From: Shewanella sp. OPT22
Lineage (GTDB): Bacteria; Pseudomonadota; Gammaproteobacteria; Enterobacterales; Shewanellaceae
Direction: 5' to 3'
Assembly: GCF_004168585.1 (NCBI RefSeq)
Contig: NZ_PGVH01000007.1
Span: 101,616 to 165,615, forward strand
Length of the DNA: 64,000 nt
Shown here piece after piece: positions 55,414 through 64,000 of the stretch (positions within the stretch are counted from its first letter, which is position 1; each line of letters begins with the position of its first letter). Under the pieces are notes generated by a model. That model was not told the DNA's origin and did not search any database. It saw only the letters and a program-made list of their open reading frames with translations. The translations under genes were made by a program, and so were the position numbers.

Positions 55414-57165
55414 CTATTCCTCTAACATCGGATTCTTGGTTGAAACTGGTTGTTTCGTTTCATTAACCGTTTCGACCAGTTTTGCGACTTCTTCGATGGT
55501 CGTCATCCCTTGATATAAATAATCCATTGCAGCCTGCGCTAATGGTATAAAGTCAGCTTTGTTTTTCGCTGCTCGAGCAAAATCTTGAGGATTGCCACTG
55601 CGCATCACATCAACGAGTTCGTCATCAAGCTCAAGCATTTCAAACACACCAATTCGCCCACGGTAACCGCTGTGATTACAGTTTTGGCAACCTGTGCCTA
55701 CTTTTAACTTGGCTTGAGTAAAGTCTTTGCTGGTTACATTCATCAGCCAAATCAGGTCTTGATGACTTAATTGATAATCTACAGCGCAATTTTGGCAAAC
55801 CCGTCGTACCAAACGTTGCGCAATAATAACGCGAAGCGCACTTGCAACAAGGTAACTTGCAGCGCCCATATCGAGTAGCCTTAGGGCACTTGTCACCGCA
55901 TCATTGGTATGGAGTGTGGATAATACAAAGTGACCCGTTAGTGCGCCTCGCAGACCAATTTCAACGGTCTCTTTATCACGCATTTCACCTACCATGATGA
56001 TATCAGGGTCTTGACGCAGTGTTGTTCTCAGTACATTTGAGAAGTCCAAACCAATTTTATGATTGACCTGAACTTGGTTGATTCTTGGTAATTGATATTC
56101 GACAGGGTCTTCTACCGTAATGATTTTACGATCTGGCGTATTTAACTCGCTTAACACACCATACAAGCTGGTCGTTTTACCACTACCCGTTGGTCCGGTA
56201 ACCAGTAACATGCCATGCGGGCGCTTAATCTGCTTTCGCACTTTTTCAAGCATATTTGCCGGCATACCGGTTTCATCAAGTGTTAACAGACCCGCCGATT
56301 GGTCAAGTAAACGCATGACCACTGATTCACCATGATAAATCGGCATGGTGGACATACGCACATCGATTTTATGTCCACGAATTTCAATATGAAAACGCCC
56401 ATCTTGCGGCAAACGCTTTTCAGAGATATCTAAACCAGCCATCAATTTCAAACGCAGTACTAGCGCCGAAGAGATATTCGCTTCATTCAGAATATTCTCT
56501 TGTAACTGACCATCAATACGTTGACGAATAAACAATTTCCCATCACCAGGCTCAATGTGGATATCTGAAGCACGCATTTGCACGGCATCTTCAAAAATCG
56601 ACTGCAAGAGTTTAACAACTGTCGTTTCGTTATCTGAGTCGCCCGCCGTCAATCCGCCTAAATCAAACAGATCATCCGCAGCATATTCTTGTTCAAGCTC
56701 TTCCGCTATTTGAGCGATTTCTTGTGTTCGACGGTAAAGCGTATCAAACGCATTTAAAAGTTGTTGTTCTGGCACAACAGCAAGACTGATGGTTCTTGGC
56801 GCTAGCAATGACTCGATATTATCGAGTGCTTGCAGATCCGCCGGATCACTCATCGCAACTTTAGCAGAGCTATCATCCGCTTCAATCACCAAAGCTCGAT
56901 AACGGCGAGCCTGAACTTCAGGTAACAGTGCGACAACTTCGGCAGAGATAGGACGGCGACTGATATCAAGAAACGGTAAGTTCAACTGCTGTGATAAGAA
57001 GGTCAGTAACTGTTCTTCCGAAATGTGGCGCAAATCGGTCAGCGTTTTACCCAGTTTTTTTCCTGAGTTTCTCTGTTCCGCCAGCGCCTCCATCAGCTGT
57101 TCTTCGCTAATGATCCCGTTTTCTACTAACAAATCACCAAGACGTTTTTTTAACTTAGGTTTCAT
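55414..57165 (-). CDS. mshE: MSHA extension ATPase MshE with c-di-GMP-binding MshEN domain
   Basis: A 583-residue PilB/GspE-type ATPase. N-terminal MshEN domain: RLGDLLVENGIISEEQLMEA followed by LGKTL (about 6-40), the R-L-G-x-x-L-x-x-x-G-x-I pattern known to bind c-di-GMP. A second, weaker copy lies around 42-75. Walker A GPTGSGKTTSLYG near 325, Asp box ITVEDPVEYQ, Walker B VGEMRDKETVEIGLRGALTGH, His box LSTLHTNDA, and a four-Cys zinc motif (CQNC...CQNC). Powers pilus extension and couples it to c-di-GMP. Confidence 0.96.
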   Translation of the reverse strand: MKPKLKKRLGDLLVENGIISEEQLMEALAEQRNSGKKLGKTLTDLRHISEEQLLTFLSQQLNLPFLDISRRPISAEVVALLPEVQARRYRALVIEADDSSAKVAMSDPADLQALDNIESLLAPRTISLAVVPEQQLLNAFDTLYRRTQEIAQIAEELEQEYAADDLFDLGGLTAGDSDNETTVVKLLQSIFEDAVQMRASDIHIEPGDGKLFIRQRIDGQLQENILNEANISSALVLRLKLMAGLDISEKRLPQDGRFHIEIRGHKIDVRMSTMPIYHGESVVMRLLDQSAGLLTLDETGMPANMLEKVRKQIKRPHGMLLVTGPTGSGKTTSLYGVLSELNTPDRKIITVEDPVEYQLPRINQVQVNHKIGLDFSNVLRTTLRQDPDIIMVGEMRDKETVEIGLRGALTGHFVLSTLHTNDAVTSALRLLDMGAASYLVASALRVIIAQRLVRRVCQNCAVDYQLSHQDLIWLMNVTSKDFTQAKLKVGTGCQNCNHSGYRGRIGVFEMLELDDELVDVMRSGNPQDFARAAKNKADFIPLAQAAMDYLYQGMTTIEEVAKLVETVNETKQPVSTKNPMLEE

Positions 57166-57180
57166 ATAAAACTCTGCTTC

Positions 57181-58347
57181 CTATTTATAATGGGTGATTT
57201 GTGAAAGACGAGACATAATGTATTCTCTGCTCGCACGAGATAAATTCGCTTGCTGGAGCGCACGTTGGTATGACTTTACGGCTAAAGGGTATTGCCCAGA
57301 TGCGTCTAGGTTGTAACCTAAACCAAGCCACCATCGAGCTTGAGATGGCTCATAACTCGTCAGCTTTTGAAACGCTTTAATGGCCAGTAAATATTGTTTT
57401 TGTTGTTGAGCAATGGTGCCTTGTTGCACCCACTTTTCTGCTGCTAGATTATCCGTATCAGCAATGGTGTTTAAGGTTTTTAACGATTGGAGCGGTTGAT
57501 TATCCTTAGCTTGTATCTTGGCAAGGAGTAACTTGAACTCAGACTGGTTAGGAAATCGCTTAATGCCATCCTCAAGTAATTGCATTGCTTGACGATTGTC
57601 ATGCTCGCCATAATAAAGTGCCGCTAACTTTGCGCGAACTGAATGCTTTGCTTTATCTAGTGTGAGCGCTTTGGCGTAGTTTTCTCTTGCAATCGACAGT
57701 TCACCTGATAGTTCTGCAGACAGTGCTTGCTTAGCAAATTTGTTTGCTAACTCTTGAGGCGATAGCTTCACTTCTTTTATTTCTAATACACTATCGACTG
57801 GCTTCGTTTGTGATTCACTTTGCGCCACAATGTGATGGTTTTTTTGAGGCTGAGCAGGCGTAACTTTTGCTTCATGAGTGGTTGCATCAAAGCCATTTTT
57901 TTTATCAATAGCCCGAGTAGCTTGTTGCTGCTTACGTTGCTCAATCTTTTTTGTATTCGGAAAACGATCGCCCACGCTGGTATTAATCGCTTTAGATGTC
58001 TTATCTTCAGTGCTTGATTCACTCAAAGGTTTTTTCACTTTAGTGACCACTTTCGTCTCTGATTCTGCAGCAGCTTGAGCCTCAGGTTTGTCCTTGAATG
58101 ATTTATCCTTAAATGGCTTCTTCGCTAAAACTTGGCTATTCGTCGGTTTAGACGCCGTTTCTGTTGAGATTGTTTTCTGAAAGAAGTAATAACTCACGCC
58201 AGCAATAAGAATGAGTACAATTAAAATCCATGGCAATCGATTTGGCTTAACCTGTTGCGATGACTTTTGCGCTGCTGAAATATTTTCAATACCATGGGGT
58301 TGTTGGCGGTTGTCTAAATCCTTCAACATTTTGTTGATAACACTCAT
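57181..58347 (-). CDS. mshN: MSHA biogenesis protein MshN (TPR)
   Basis: A 388-residue protein: N-terminal cytoplasmic tail, one membrane helix (about 38-57, LPWILIVLILIAGVSYYFF), long Lys/Thr/Ser linker, then TPR units from about 200 to the end (ENYAKALTLDKAKHSVRAKL, AIKAFQKLTSYEPSQARWW, AVKSYQRALQQANLSR). Its start overlaps the mshM stop by 4 bases. Likely a periplasmic scaffold for the secretin. Confidence 0.92.
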   Translation of the reverse strand: MSVINKMLKDLDNRQQPHGIENISAAQKSSQQVKPNRLPWILIVLILIAGVSYYFFQKTISTETASKPTNSQVLAKKPFKDKSFKDKPEAQAAAESETKVVTKVKKPLSESSTEDKTSKAINTSVGDRFPNTKKIEQRKQQQATRAIDKKNGFDATTHEAKVTPAQPQKNHHIVAQSESQTKPVDSVLEIKEVKLSPQELANKFAKQALSAELSGELSIARENYAKALTLDKAKHSVRAKLAALYYGEHDNRQAMQLLEDGIKRFPNQSEFKLLLAKIQAKDNQPLQSLKTLNTIADTDNLAAEKWVQQGTIAQQQKQYLLAIKAFQKLTSYEPSQARWWLGLGYNLDASGQYPLAVKSYQRALQQANLSRASREYIMSRLSQITHYK

Positions 58348-59255
58348 AGAAAACCTCTACTTGAAAGAACGTAAAACACAGCACCAAGTAGGCCTGCAGC
58401 AATACCATAGGCCCAAACAATTTTTTTGGGCCGCATAGCTACTTTTGTCGCATCTTCGGTGTCTAATACGGCAGTTAAAATGTGCTGACGAGAGAGTTGA
58501 TGTGCACCTTCCCCAAAAGCAAGCAATAAGGCTTTGTGAGTTAAAATATTGATTAATCTTGGTGTACCACGTGCAGCACTGGCGATAGCTTCACTTATGC
58601 TAGGGGTAAGTAAATTTGCACCTTTTAAGCCCGCAACTCTTAAACGCTGTTCAATGTAGTTATGCACTTCATCGTTAGTGAGTAAACGCAAAGCATAACT
58701 GAAGCTGATCCGCTGACGTAACTGTCTGAATTCGTTAGTCGCTAAACGCTGATCCAATTCTGGCTGCCCAAACATCACTAAATGTAAGAGCTTGCGCTTT
58801 TCCGTCTCTAAATTGGTATAAAGCCGGAGTGCTTCTAATGTTTCACTGGGTATTGCCTGCGCTTCGTCTAGCACTAATACCACAATTTTTTTTGCCGCCG
58901 CTAATTGAATCAGTTTTTGTTGAATTAAATTGCTCAGCTGAATTTGATTCACGTTCTGTTTAAACTTGATATCTAATTCACTGGCTAAGGCCCAATTCAA
59001 CTCCTCCGGAGTTAAATATGGGTTCGGTATATAAGCACATTGAAACTGTTTAGGCAGCTCATTAAGTAGCTTTCTACACAATAATGTTTTACCACTGCCG
59101 ACTTCACCCGTGACTTTGATGAAACCTTCTCCCATTTGTAATGCTGCTTGCAACACCTGAATGGCCTCAACATGAGGAGCAAGCCCAACAAAATAACTTG
59201 TGTCGGGCGTCAGCGTAAATGGGAGTTCGGTTAAACCAAAATGCTGCTCATACAT
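58344..59255 (-). CDS. mshM: MSHA AAA ATPase MshM (ExeA/GspA-like)
   Basis: A 303-residue ATPase. Start MYEQHFGLTELPFTLTPD, Walker A GEVGSGKT (about 50), Walker B VLVLDEAQAIP, arginine-finger region RISFSYALRLL, and a C-terminal membrane helix (about 281-300). Related to ExeA/GspA, which helps secretin insertion through peptidoglycan. Confidence 0.93.
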   Translation of the reverse strand: MYEQHFGLTELPFTLTPDTSYFVGLAPHVEAIQVLQAALQMGEGFIKVTGEVGSGKTLLCRKLLNELPKQFQCAYIPNPYLTPEELNWALASELDIKFKQNVNQIQLSNLIQQKLIQLAAAKKIVVLVLDEAQAIPSETLEALRLYTNLETEKRKLLHLVMFGQPELDQRLATNEFRQLRQRISFSYALRLLTNDEVHNYIEQRLRVAGLKGANLLTPSISEAIASAARGTPRLINILTHKALLLAFGEGAHQLSRQHILTAVLDTEDATKVAMRPKKIVWAYGIAAGLLGAVFYVLSSRGFL

Positions 59256-59269
59256 AGGGATATTCCAGA

Positions 59270-60970
59270 CTAATCCTCTGGATACCAGCGATTCAACAGA
59301 TCTCGAGAACGCTCAAGTTCAGTTTTCCACGTGCCTTCACCCACAACCGTTGGCTTAAGTAAAATGATCAACTCTGTCTTATGATTTACTTTTTTGCGGT
59401 TAGTAAATGCTTCGCCAATGATAGGAATGTCACCTAATAGTGGTACCTTAGAAACTTGATCAACTTTCTCAGTCTTCATTAATCCGCCAATTACGACCAC
59501 ATCACCGGTCTTCGCTTTAATCACAGTATCTGATTCACGGATCTGGCTGTGTGCCAATGGCAATACTAAGGGTTCATCACCTATTTCTATGCTTTTCGTC
59601 TGTTCATTAATGTCTATCACTGATGGATGAACATGCAACAGTACACCACCATCATCATCAATTTGTGGTGTCACATCCAGTGCAATACCAGAGAAGAATG
59701 GAGTAAGTTCGACTTCTGGTTGAGTTATAGGCGCTGAACCATTTGAAGATTGCACAACATTGGATGAAACCTCTGTCACAAAATATTCGTCTGAACCTAC
59801 TTTAATAACTGCTTTTTGGTTATTTGAGGCAGTCACTCTTGGACTGGAAAGCACATCAACATCACCCTGTGTTTTAAGCAGGTTGATCATCGCTTCAAAG
59901 TCAGAGCCTTTGACTGTTAGCCCTGCTACACCGCCAATCGCTCGAGTAATTTGATTACCAAACGCTTCAGTCGGTGATGACGTCTCAAAGCCAATACTGG
60001 TATTTCCGCCACTGCCAGCTGTTGCACTAAGCTGCTTCCATTGAATCCCTTGCTGATATCCATCAGACAGAGTAACTTCAATGATCTTCGCTTGTAAGAT
60101 CACCTGCCTTTGCAAGTGTGACTCAGCTTTTGAGAGAAACTCGCGTACTTGACGAAGCTCATCAGGGTAAGCCCTTACAGTAACTAATCCAGCTTGAGGG
60201 GTCACTACAACTTGACGGCCCTGTCCTTCACTCCCCACAATTGAACTTAATGTATTTTGTAAGTCCTTCCAAAAATCAGTCTCATTCGTGGTACGAATAA
60301 AGGTACCATTGGTTACCGAGTTATTATTTCCGTTTTCGCCATTCTGGTTATTATTCGAATTATTGTTATTACCAATACCGCCGTTACCATTGTTGTTATT
60401 GTTCCCACCATTATTCTGGTTATTGTCAGAAATACGCCCTGAATTCACAGAGGTTAGCGATGTCCCTTGGCGCTGCATATAAAGGTAATTAACCGGGAAT
60501 GTTTCTGTTCTTAGTCCTGCAGGGTAGACACGTAAAATACGTCCTTGGCGGCGAACTTCATAACCATAGATATCTTGAACAACCTGAAGGACTTCCGACA
60601 AAGTTACAGCTTTTAGCGATAGGGAAATGGTTCCTGTCACTTGAGGATGTACGACAATACTGAAAGGTGAGTTGTGTACTAGGCTTGCAAAAAACACCTT
60701 GGCGTCGACGTCTTTGGCATTAACGTCAAAACGCTTCTCTTGAATTCTTCGACCTGTATCACCCAGTAGTGAGTCTGCTGATAACTCCTGCTGAACAGCT
60801 TTTGGTAAAGGTGGCGGCGGTGTCAGTGAACGTGTTTTTGGTTTAGCGTCTGCGGACATGATCGCTTGGTCTAACTCAGCCTTAGCCGCTTTAGGCTCAG
60901 GTCGATAAGCACTTTGGCACCCTACTAATGACAGAGCGATACATGAAATAAGAATTTTATTTAAAGTCAT
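59270..60970 (-). CDS. mshL: MSHA outer-membrane secretin MshL
   Basis: A 566-residue lipoprotein secretin. The signal ends LSLVGC (Cys18). N0/N1-like domains at about 80-150 (FPVNYLYMQRQ), an Asn/Gly-rich low-complexity stretch at about 182-222, then the secretin domain (VDVLSSPRVTASNNQKAVIKVG; KTGDVVVIGGLM; VPLLGDIPIIGEAFTNRKK). Forms the outer-membrane pore for the pilus. Starts 7 bases after mshK. Confidence 0.95.
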   Translation of the reverse strand: MTLNKILISCIALSLVGCQSAYRPEPKAAKAELDQAIMSADAKPKTRSLTPPPPLPKAVQQELSADSLLGDTGRRIQEKRFDVNAKDVDAKVFFASLVHNSPFSIVVHPQVTGTISLSLKAVTLSEVLQVVQDIYGYEVRRQGRILRVYPAGLRTETFPVNYLYMQRQGTSLTSVNSGRISDNNQNNGGNNNNNGNGGIGNNNNSNNNQNGENGNNNSVTNGTFIRTTNETDFWKDLQNTLSSIVGSEGQGRQVVVTPQAGLVTVRAYPDELRQVREFLSKAESHLQRQVILQAKIIEVTLSDGYQQGIQWKQLSATAGSGGNTSIGFETSSPTEAFGNQITRAIGGVAGLTVKGSDFEAMINLLKTQGDVDVLSSPRVTASNNQKAVIKVGSDEYFVTEVSSNVVQSSNGSAPITQPEVELTPFFSGIALDVTPQIDDDGGVLLHVHPSVIDINEQTKSIEIGDEPLVLPLAHSQIRESDTVIKAKTGDVVVIGGLMKTEKVDQVSKVPLLGDIPIIGEAFTNRKKVNHKTELIILLKPTVVGEGTWKTELERSRDLLNRWYPED

Positions 60971-60977
60971 CTTGTTA

Positions 60978-61304
60978 TTATCCTTTGTGCTCTATTACTG
61001 ACTCAAAAAGCGCCAATTCACGCCCATCGGAAAGTGTTACTGAATCTGACGTTATAGACGTAATTTTTACGCCATGAATCTTGTCGCCAATTTGTTTAAT
61101 CTGATCATCTATGATGGCGAACGGTTTATCGCCCATCACAATACTCGTCAACTTCCAAGCCGACGTTTGTGCTTTGGTTGACGTTGAGTGTGTTACAACA
61201 ACGCCTGGCCGAGTTGGATCAATAGATATTTCGGACTTAGCTTGCAATTGAGGTAAAAAAAGCAAGCTCGATAACAGCATGACTAAGTTAGTTTTGCGTA
61301 ACAC
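60978..61304 (-). CDS. mshK: MSHA biogenesis protein MshK (PilP-like)
   Basis: A 108-residue periplasmic protein with signal peptide (ending LPQLQA) and a DPTRPGVV motif followed by an AMIN/PilP-like beta domain (SIVMGDKPFAIIDDQIKQIGDKI). GTG start, overlapping mshJ by 17 bases. Confidence 0.85.
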   Translation of the reverse strand: MLRKTNLVMLLSSLLFLPQLQAKSEISIDPTRPGVVVTHSTSTKAQTSAWKLTSIVMGDKPFAIIDDQIKQIGDKIHGVKITSITSDSVTLSDGRELALFESVIEHKG

Positions 61305-61941
61305 GAATAAACTCCTTAGATAAGCTTAACGAATACAATTCCAGCTCAACTTCTGCTTGTGGATAAGCTTTCACTTGATAGTCTAACCGTTGCCAGTAAA
61401 GCTTCTTAGGCATTGAATCAACTGCTTTTACAAAATCAAGAAAATCAAAATAACTAGAACTTAATTTGATTTTAATACCATGACGATACAAATTAGGCGC
61501 ATTGTTAATATCTGAATCTAATAAGGATGTTGGTGCGATCGACTCAAGAGAAAGCAGTGTATTCCCTTTGGTTTTATCCAGAATTTGTTCTAACAGAACA
61601 GGCATTTGTTCTGCAGGAACCATATCAACGACCTGTGCTTTTAACTTGTCTTCCAATAAATGTTGCTGTTGATTCAAACTCTGCAACTGCTGTTGGAACT
61701 CTTTGTTAGGATCTTTAAGTAACACTTGATGATAGCTGTCATTCAACTGTTGAGTGACACCATTATCCATCTTAAGTTGTTTCAATTGCTGCGTTTTAGA
61801 AGAAACGTCTTTTAGGATACTCTCTACCGGTAACCAAGAGAGCCAACCTATTATGATCAATGTTGATAGCCCAATCAGCACTCGTTCACGTTGAGTTAAT
61901 ACATCAAAAGCCTGTTGCCACTTCAGGAAAAGTGCTTTCAT
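61288..61941 (-). CDS. mshJ: MSHA biogenesis protein MshJ (PilO/GspM-like)
   Basis: A 217-residue protein with a membrane helix near 20-38 (RVLIGLSTLIIIGWLSW), a coiled coil (about 45-105) and a ferredoxin-like periplasmic domain. It overlaps the upstream PilN-like gene by 4 bases. Confidence 0.88.
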   Translation of the reverse strand: MKALFLKWQQAFDVLTQRERVLIGLSTLIIIGWLSWLPVESILKDVSSKTQQLKQLKMDNGVTQQLNDSYHQVLLKDPNKEFQQQLQSLNQQQHLLEDKLKAQVVDMVPAEQMPVLLEQILDKTKGNTLLSLESIAPTSLLDSDINNAPNLYRHGIKIKLSSSYFDFLDFVKAVDSMPKKLYWQRLDYQVKAYPQAEVELELYSLSLSKEFIRVTQN

Positions 61942-62555
61942 TTTACTTCTCCCTGAGGCGCAGGCTGCGAATTAATTTGAAATTGCAATACATTATCTCG
62001 GTTTCGATTAACAATAAGCTGATTAAAACTGACGCCTGCTAATGCTGATGTTTTACCCAAACGTTTAATCCATGCTGGCACTGCCGCAGCTTGCTGCGTT
62101 TCACCCGTAAGATCGACTTTTTGGTCTTCAACAATGATGTGAGTTAACCAAGTACTGCCATCGGCCGTTGCGGCGAGATCTTCTAATAGTACTTGGTAGC
62201 TTTTGCTTTGAAATTGGTCGGAGTTTCCTACTTTGGAAATCAGCTTTTGGGTAAGCTCAAGGCGTTGACGGCTAATTGCCACTTCATCTAAAAGCGCCTT
62301 CGTTGGTTTATGTAATTCAAGCTGCTTTTTTAATGTGTCTTGTTTTTGGGTTAACTGTTGTTTTAGCTGATTTGCATGAACGATTTGTGATTGAACGTCT
62401 ACTTTCTCGATATAATTCACGACGAAATAAAGACCGCTAATTAGGGGAACCAAAACTAAGGCTGCAATCAGCCGAGCAAACGAAAGCCTGAGTTTTTTTG
62501 GTAACAGTTCAGAAGAATAAAGATTGATGCTTAACTTTAAAGGTGTTTGGCTCAT
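61938..62555 (-). CDS. PilN-like MSHA protein (MshI2)
   Basis: A 205-residue PilN-domain protein: start LSINLYSSELLPKK, membrane helix about 24-46 (FARLIAALVLVPLISGLYFVVNYI), coiled coil, then a domain with SKSYQVLLEDLAATADGSTWL. It is encoded separately from the PilM-like MshI upstream, which it overlaps by 4 bases. Likely inner-membrane assembly platform. Confidence 0.88.
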   Translation of the reverse strand: MSQTPLKLSINLYSSELLPKKLRLSFARLIAALVLVPLISGLYFVVNYIEKVDVQSQIVHANQLKQQLTQKQDTLKKQLELHKPTKALLDEVAISRQRLELTQKLISKVGNSDQFQSKSYQVLLEDLAATADGSTWLTHIIVEDQKVDLTGETQQAAAVPAWIKRLGKTSALAGVSFNQLIVNRNRDNVLQFQINSQPAPQGEVK

Positions 62556-63439
62556 TGACTCACCTCAGCGACTTCTTGCTCAGTTTCAACGAGCGTTAAT
62601 CCGGATAAATAAGCACTCACGTTATCGATTTTTACCGCTTCGACTGTTTGTGCAAAATTCACCTTTAATAAGTCGGCTAAATCCTCGGCAACATTGTCAA
62701 TCACCACGGTAATCTTCTTAATTGGAGCTTGCCTCAACTGCCCTTCATAAAAATCCATCGAGCGTTGTATTTCAATACTCAGATTATCTGTTGCGCCATA
62801 ACTTAAGTCTTCACGGCTCATTTTATCTAATGCATGAAATCCACGAATTCTTCGCTGCAAATAGATGGCGTCATTCTTTACGATGGATAAAAGCAACTCC
62901 CCTCCCTCGTAATGACAAAGTACAAGTTGGGCTTGGTCTACATCATGAGAAATTTTTGGTAGAAGCAACTCTTCAATACTGATTTGCTTGATGTGTACAT
63001 TATGCTTTTGGGCTGCAAGCGCAATGTCTTGTATCGTATCTTTGGCTGTGACCACGACATTGACCTTTCCATTAGCCGCTATAGGCGCATCAAAATAATC
63101 AAGATGTATATTAGCCGGAGGAACATTTACAAGATCTTTTACGGCCCAAATGAGCGCTGCTTTAAGCTCTGATTCATCAACATTGGGTTTGTCGGCCTGA
63201 ATCAATTGATAAAACTCTGAACTCAGAGCGATTGAGAGGCTGGCGCTTGGAAAGCGCTGCTGAATCTGTGAAAACGCTTGATACCAATTTCCATCAAACT
63301 CTACAGATGAATATTGCGGATGATTCTGCTCATTAAGAACCGTTAACCATAGAGTGTTTTTTGTTAAAAACACACCAATGTTGACCCGCTCCTTGGATTG
63401 CTTCCAAAAAGCCAGCTTTTGATACAACCCAGCACTCAT
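62552..63439 (-). CDS. mshI: MSHA biogenesis protein MshI (PilM-like)
   Basis: About 295 residues from the ATG at 63439 (MSAGLYQKLAFW), which has AAAGG seven to eight bases upstream; an in-frame TTG 19 codons earlier is less likely. It resembles a PilM-type actin-fold protein (VNIGVFLTKNTLWLTVL, ALIWAVKDLVNVPPANIHLDYFD). First gene of the operon in this window. mshH (csrD-like) is not present; the plus-strand gene at 63763 lies upstream instead. Confidence 0.88.
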   Translation of the reverse strand: MSAGLYQKLAFWKQSKERVNIGVFLTKNTLWLTVLNEQNHPQYSSVEFDGNWYQAFSQIQQRFPSASLSIALSSEFYQLIQADKPNVDESELKAALIWAVKDLVNVPPANIHLDYFDAPIAANGKVNVVVTAKDTIQDIALAAQKHNVHIKQISIEELLLPKISHDVDQAQLVLCHYEGGELLLSIVKNDAIYLQRRIRGFHALDKMSREDLSYGATDNLSIEIQRSMDFYEGQLRQAPIKKITVVIDNVAEDLADLLKVNFAQTVEAVKIDNVSAYLSGLTLVETEQEVAEVSQ

Positions 63440-63762
63440 ACAAACGCCTTTATGATTATTATAAGTATACTTCGCGCACAACTCTAAGTCGGGCAATTAA
63501 TTGACAATTCTCCATTAATTGACAGTACAAGGTCAAGTTTGATTGAGTTTAATTGGGAGTAAAAGGTAATTATTATCTTTTTACAGGCGTTATTAATGAA
63601 TTTCATCAGTAGTAGCTGGTGTTGAATCACTTAACTTTCGTTAATGATATTAATGGCCATCTATGTTTTTAAACTATGATTAATCGTCAATCCATGACTG
63701 TTTTATTTGATTCTCTTTAAAATAAAGCCATTGAATCAAAACAAAATTATTTCGGATTAGAT
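63440..63762. other. Divergent promoter region of the msh operon
   Basis: 323 bases without a supported gene, between mshI (minus) and the plus-strand gene at 63763. A direct repeat ATTAATTGACA occurs at about 63498-63508 and 63515-63525 and might be part of a control region. Confidence 0.5.
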
Positions 63763-64000
63763 ATGTCTTCACAAAGCATTCCTGATGGTGTTGCTTCTCG
63801 GCACAGTGTTAATCTCTATGATAACAGTATCTCTGGGGACTCATTTTCTCCTTCTCCTAATCAAAACACTAAAGCTAAAGTTGAGACTCTCTGTAAAATA
63901 CAAGAACAACTTGAAGATGAAAGCAATAGAAATAAAGTCTGTGTTTCTTTTACTGACGGTCTAAGCCAAAAAACATTTTATATCCGTTTGGTACTTTCTG
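63763..64000 (+). CDS. Unknown protein, 3' end cut by window
   Basis: 79 codons are visible: MSSQSIPDGVASRHSVNLYD, a Ser/Asn/Pro-rich region, then more ordered sequence with KVETLCKIQEQLEDES and VCVSFTDGL. GGATTAGAT precedes the ATG. No signal peptide. The polar, Ser-rich N-terminus resembles that of many type III secreted proteins, which is weak evidence. No family recognised. Confidence 0.5.
   Translation, partial: MSSQSIPDGVASRHSVNLYDNSISGDSFSPSPNQNTKAKVETLCKIQEQLEDESNRNKVCVSFTDGLSQKTFYIRLVLS

Noticed and set aside
1..64000. tRNA, rRNA, CRISPR arrays, integrases, att sites
   Set aside because: None recognised when reading both strands; short tandem-looking runs (for instance the Asn tract in mshL) are coding low-complexity sequence.

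Overview
The window looks like chromosome of a low-GC marine gammaproteobacterium in or near the Shewanellaceae (Shewanella or Parashewanella-like). This is inferred from gene content: a complete MSHA pilus operon in the Shewanella/Vibrio order, ExeM/NucH nucleases and an M36 protease with GlyGly-CTERM tails, an S46 peptidase, and a YadGH / Hpt / UbiX / Mpl block. No rRNA, tRNA, CRISPR array, integrase or full insertion sequence was seen.

Layout. 1-5.2 kb: two secreted proteins with rhombosortase-type (GlyGly-CTERM) tails; the first is cut by the window edge. 5.3-10.5 kb (minus): a small lipoprotein, yadG-yadH, hpt, ubiX-mpl. 10.7-14.4 kb (plus): three tandem paralogues that resemble EspA, the type III secretion filament protein. 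They share near-identical core and C-terminal blocks, a His-rich N-terminal stretch and an unrelated-looking middle insert. 14.6-17.3 kb: NhaC-type antiporter, UspA-type protein, a 263-bp MITE-like element sitting exactly in the uspA stop codon, and a Blc-type lipocalin. 17.4-22.4 kb: a giant TPR protein with an embedded C39-like cysteine peptidase domain. 22.5-28.8 kb: S46 dipeptidyl peptidase, aromatic amino acid permease, a secreted protein of unknown role, GDT1-type Mn exporter, an orphan gene behind a 14-bp inverted repeat, and a hotdog thioesterase. 28.9-33.9 kb: two ExeM/NucH extracellular nucleases. 34.6-43.7 kb: a Cys-rich double-module lipoprotein resembling bufferin-type metallophores, nitroreductase, GNAT, two unknown proteins, an NDH-2-like oxidoreductase fused to a cyclic-nucleotide-binding-like domain, a membrane FKBP, a phytase-like lipoprotein and a short Rossmann protein.

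43.8-63.4 kb (minus): the MSHA type IV pilus locus from mshI to mshQ, tightly packed with many short overlaps. MshI/MshI2/MshJ/MshK (PilM/N/O/P-like) and the secretin MshL form the envelope machine. MshE (with an MshEN c-di-GMP-binding N-terminus), MshM, MshN and MshG drive assembly. MshA/B/C/D/O/P/Q are pilins and adhesin-like tip components. There are three MshA/B-type major-pilin-like genes, and a decayed, frameshifted plus-strand gene lies between the second and the third. The window ends inside a plus-strand gene of unknown function.

The most interesting content is the EspA-like triplet. It suggests a type III secretion filament with interchangeable surface domains, although no other secretion gene lies in the window. 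Next are the stop-codon-preserving MITE, the double Cys-module lipoprotein, and several orphan genes that could be lineage-specific or effector-like (inference only).
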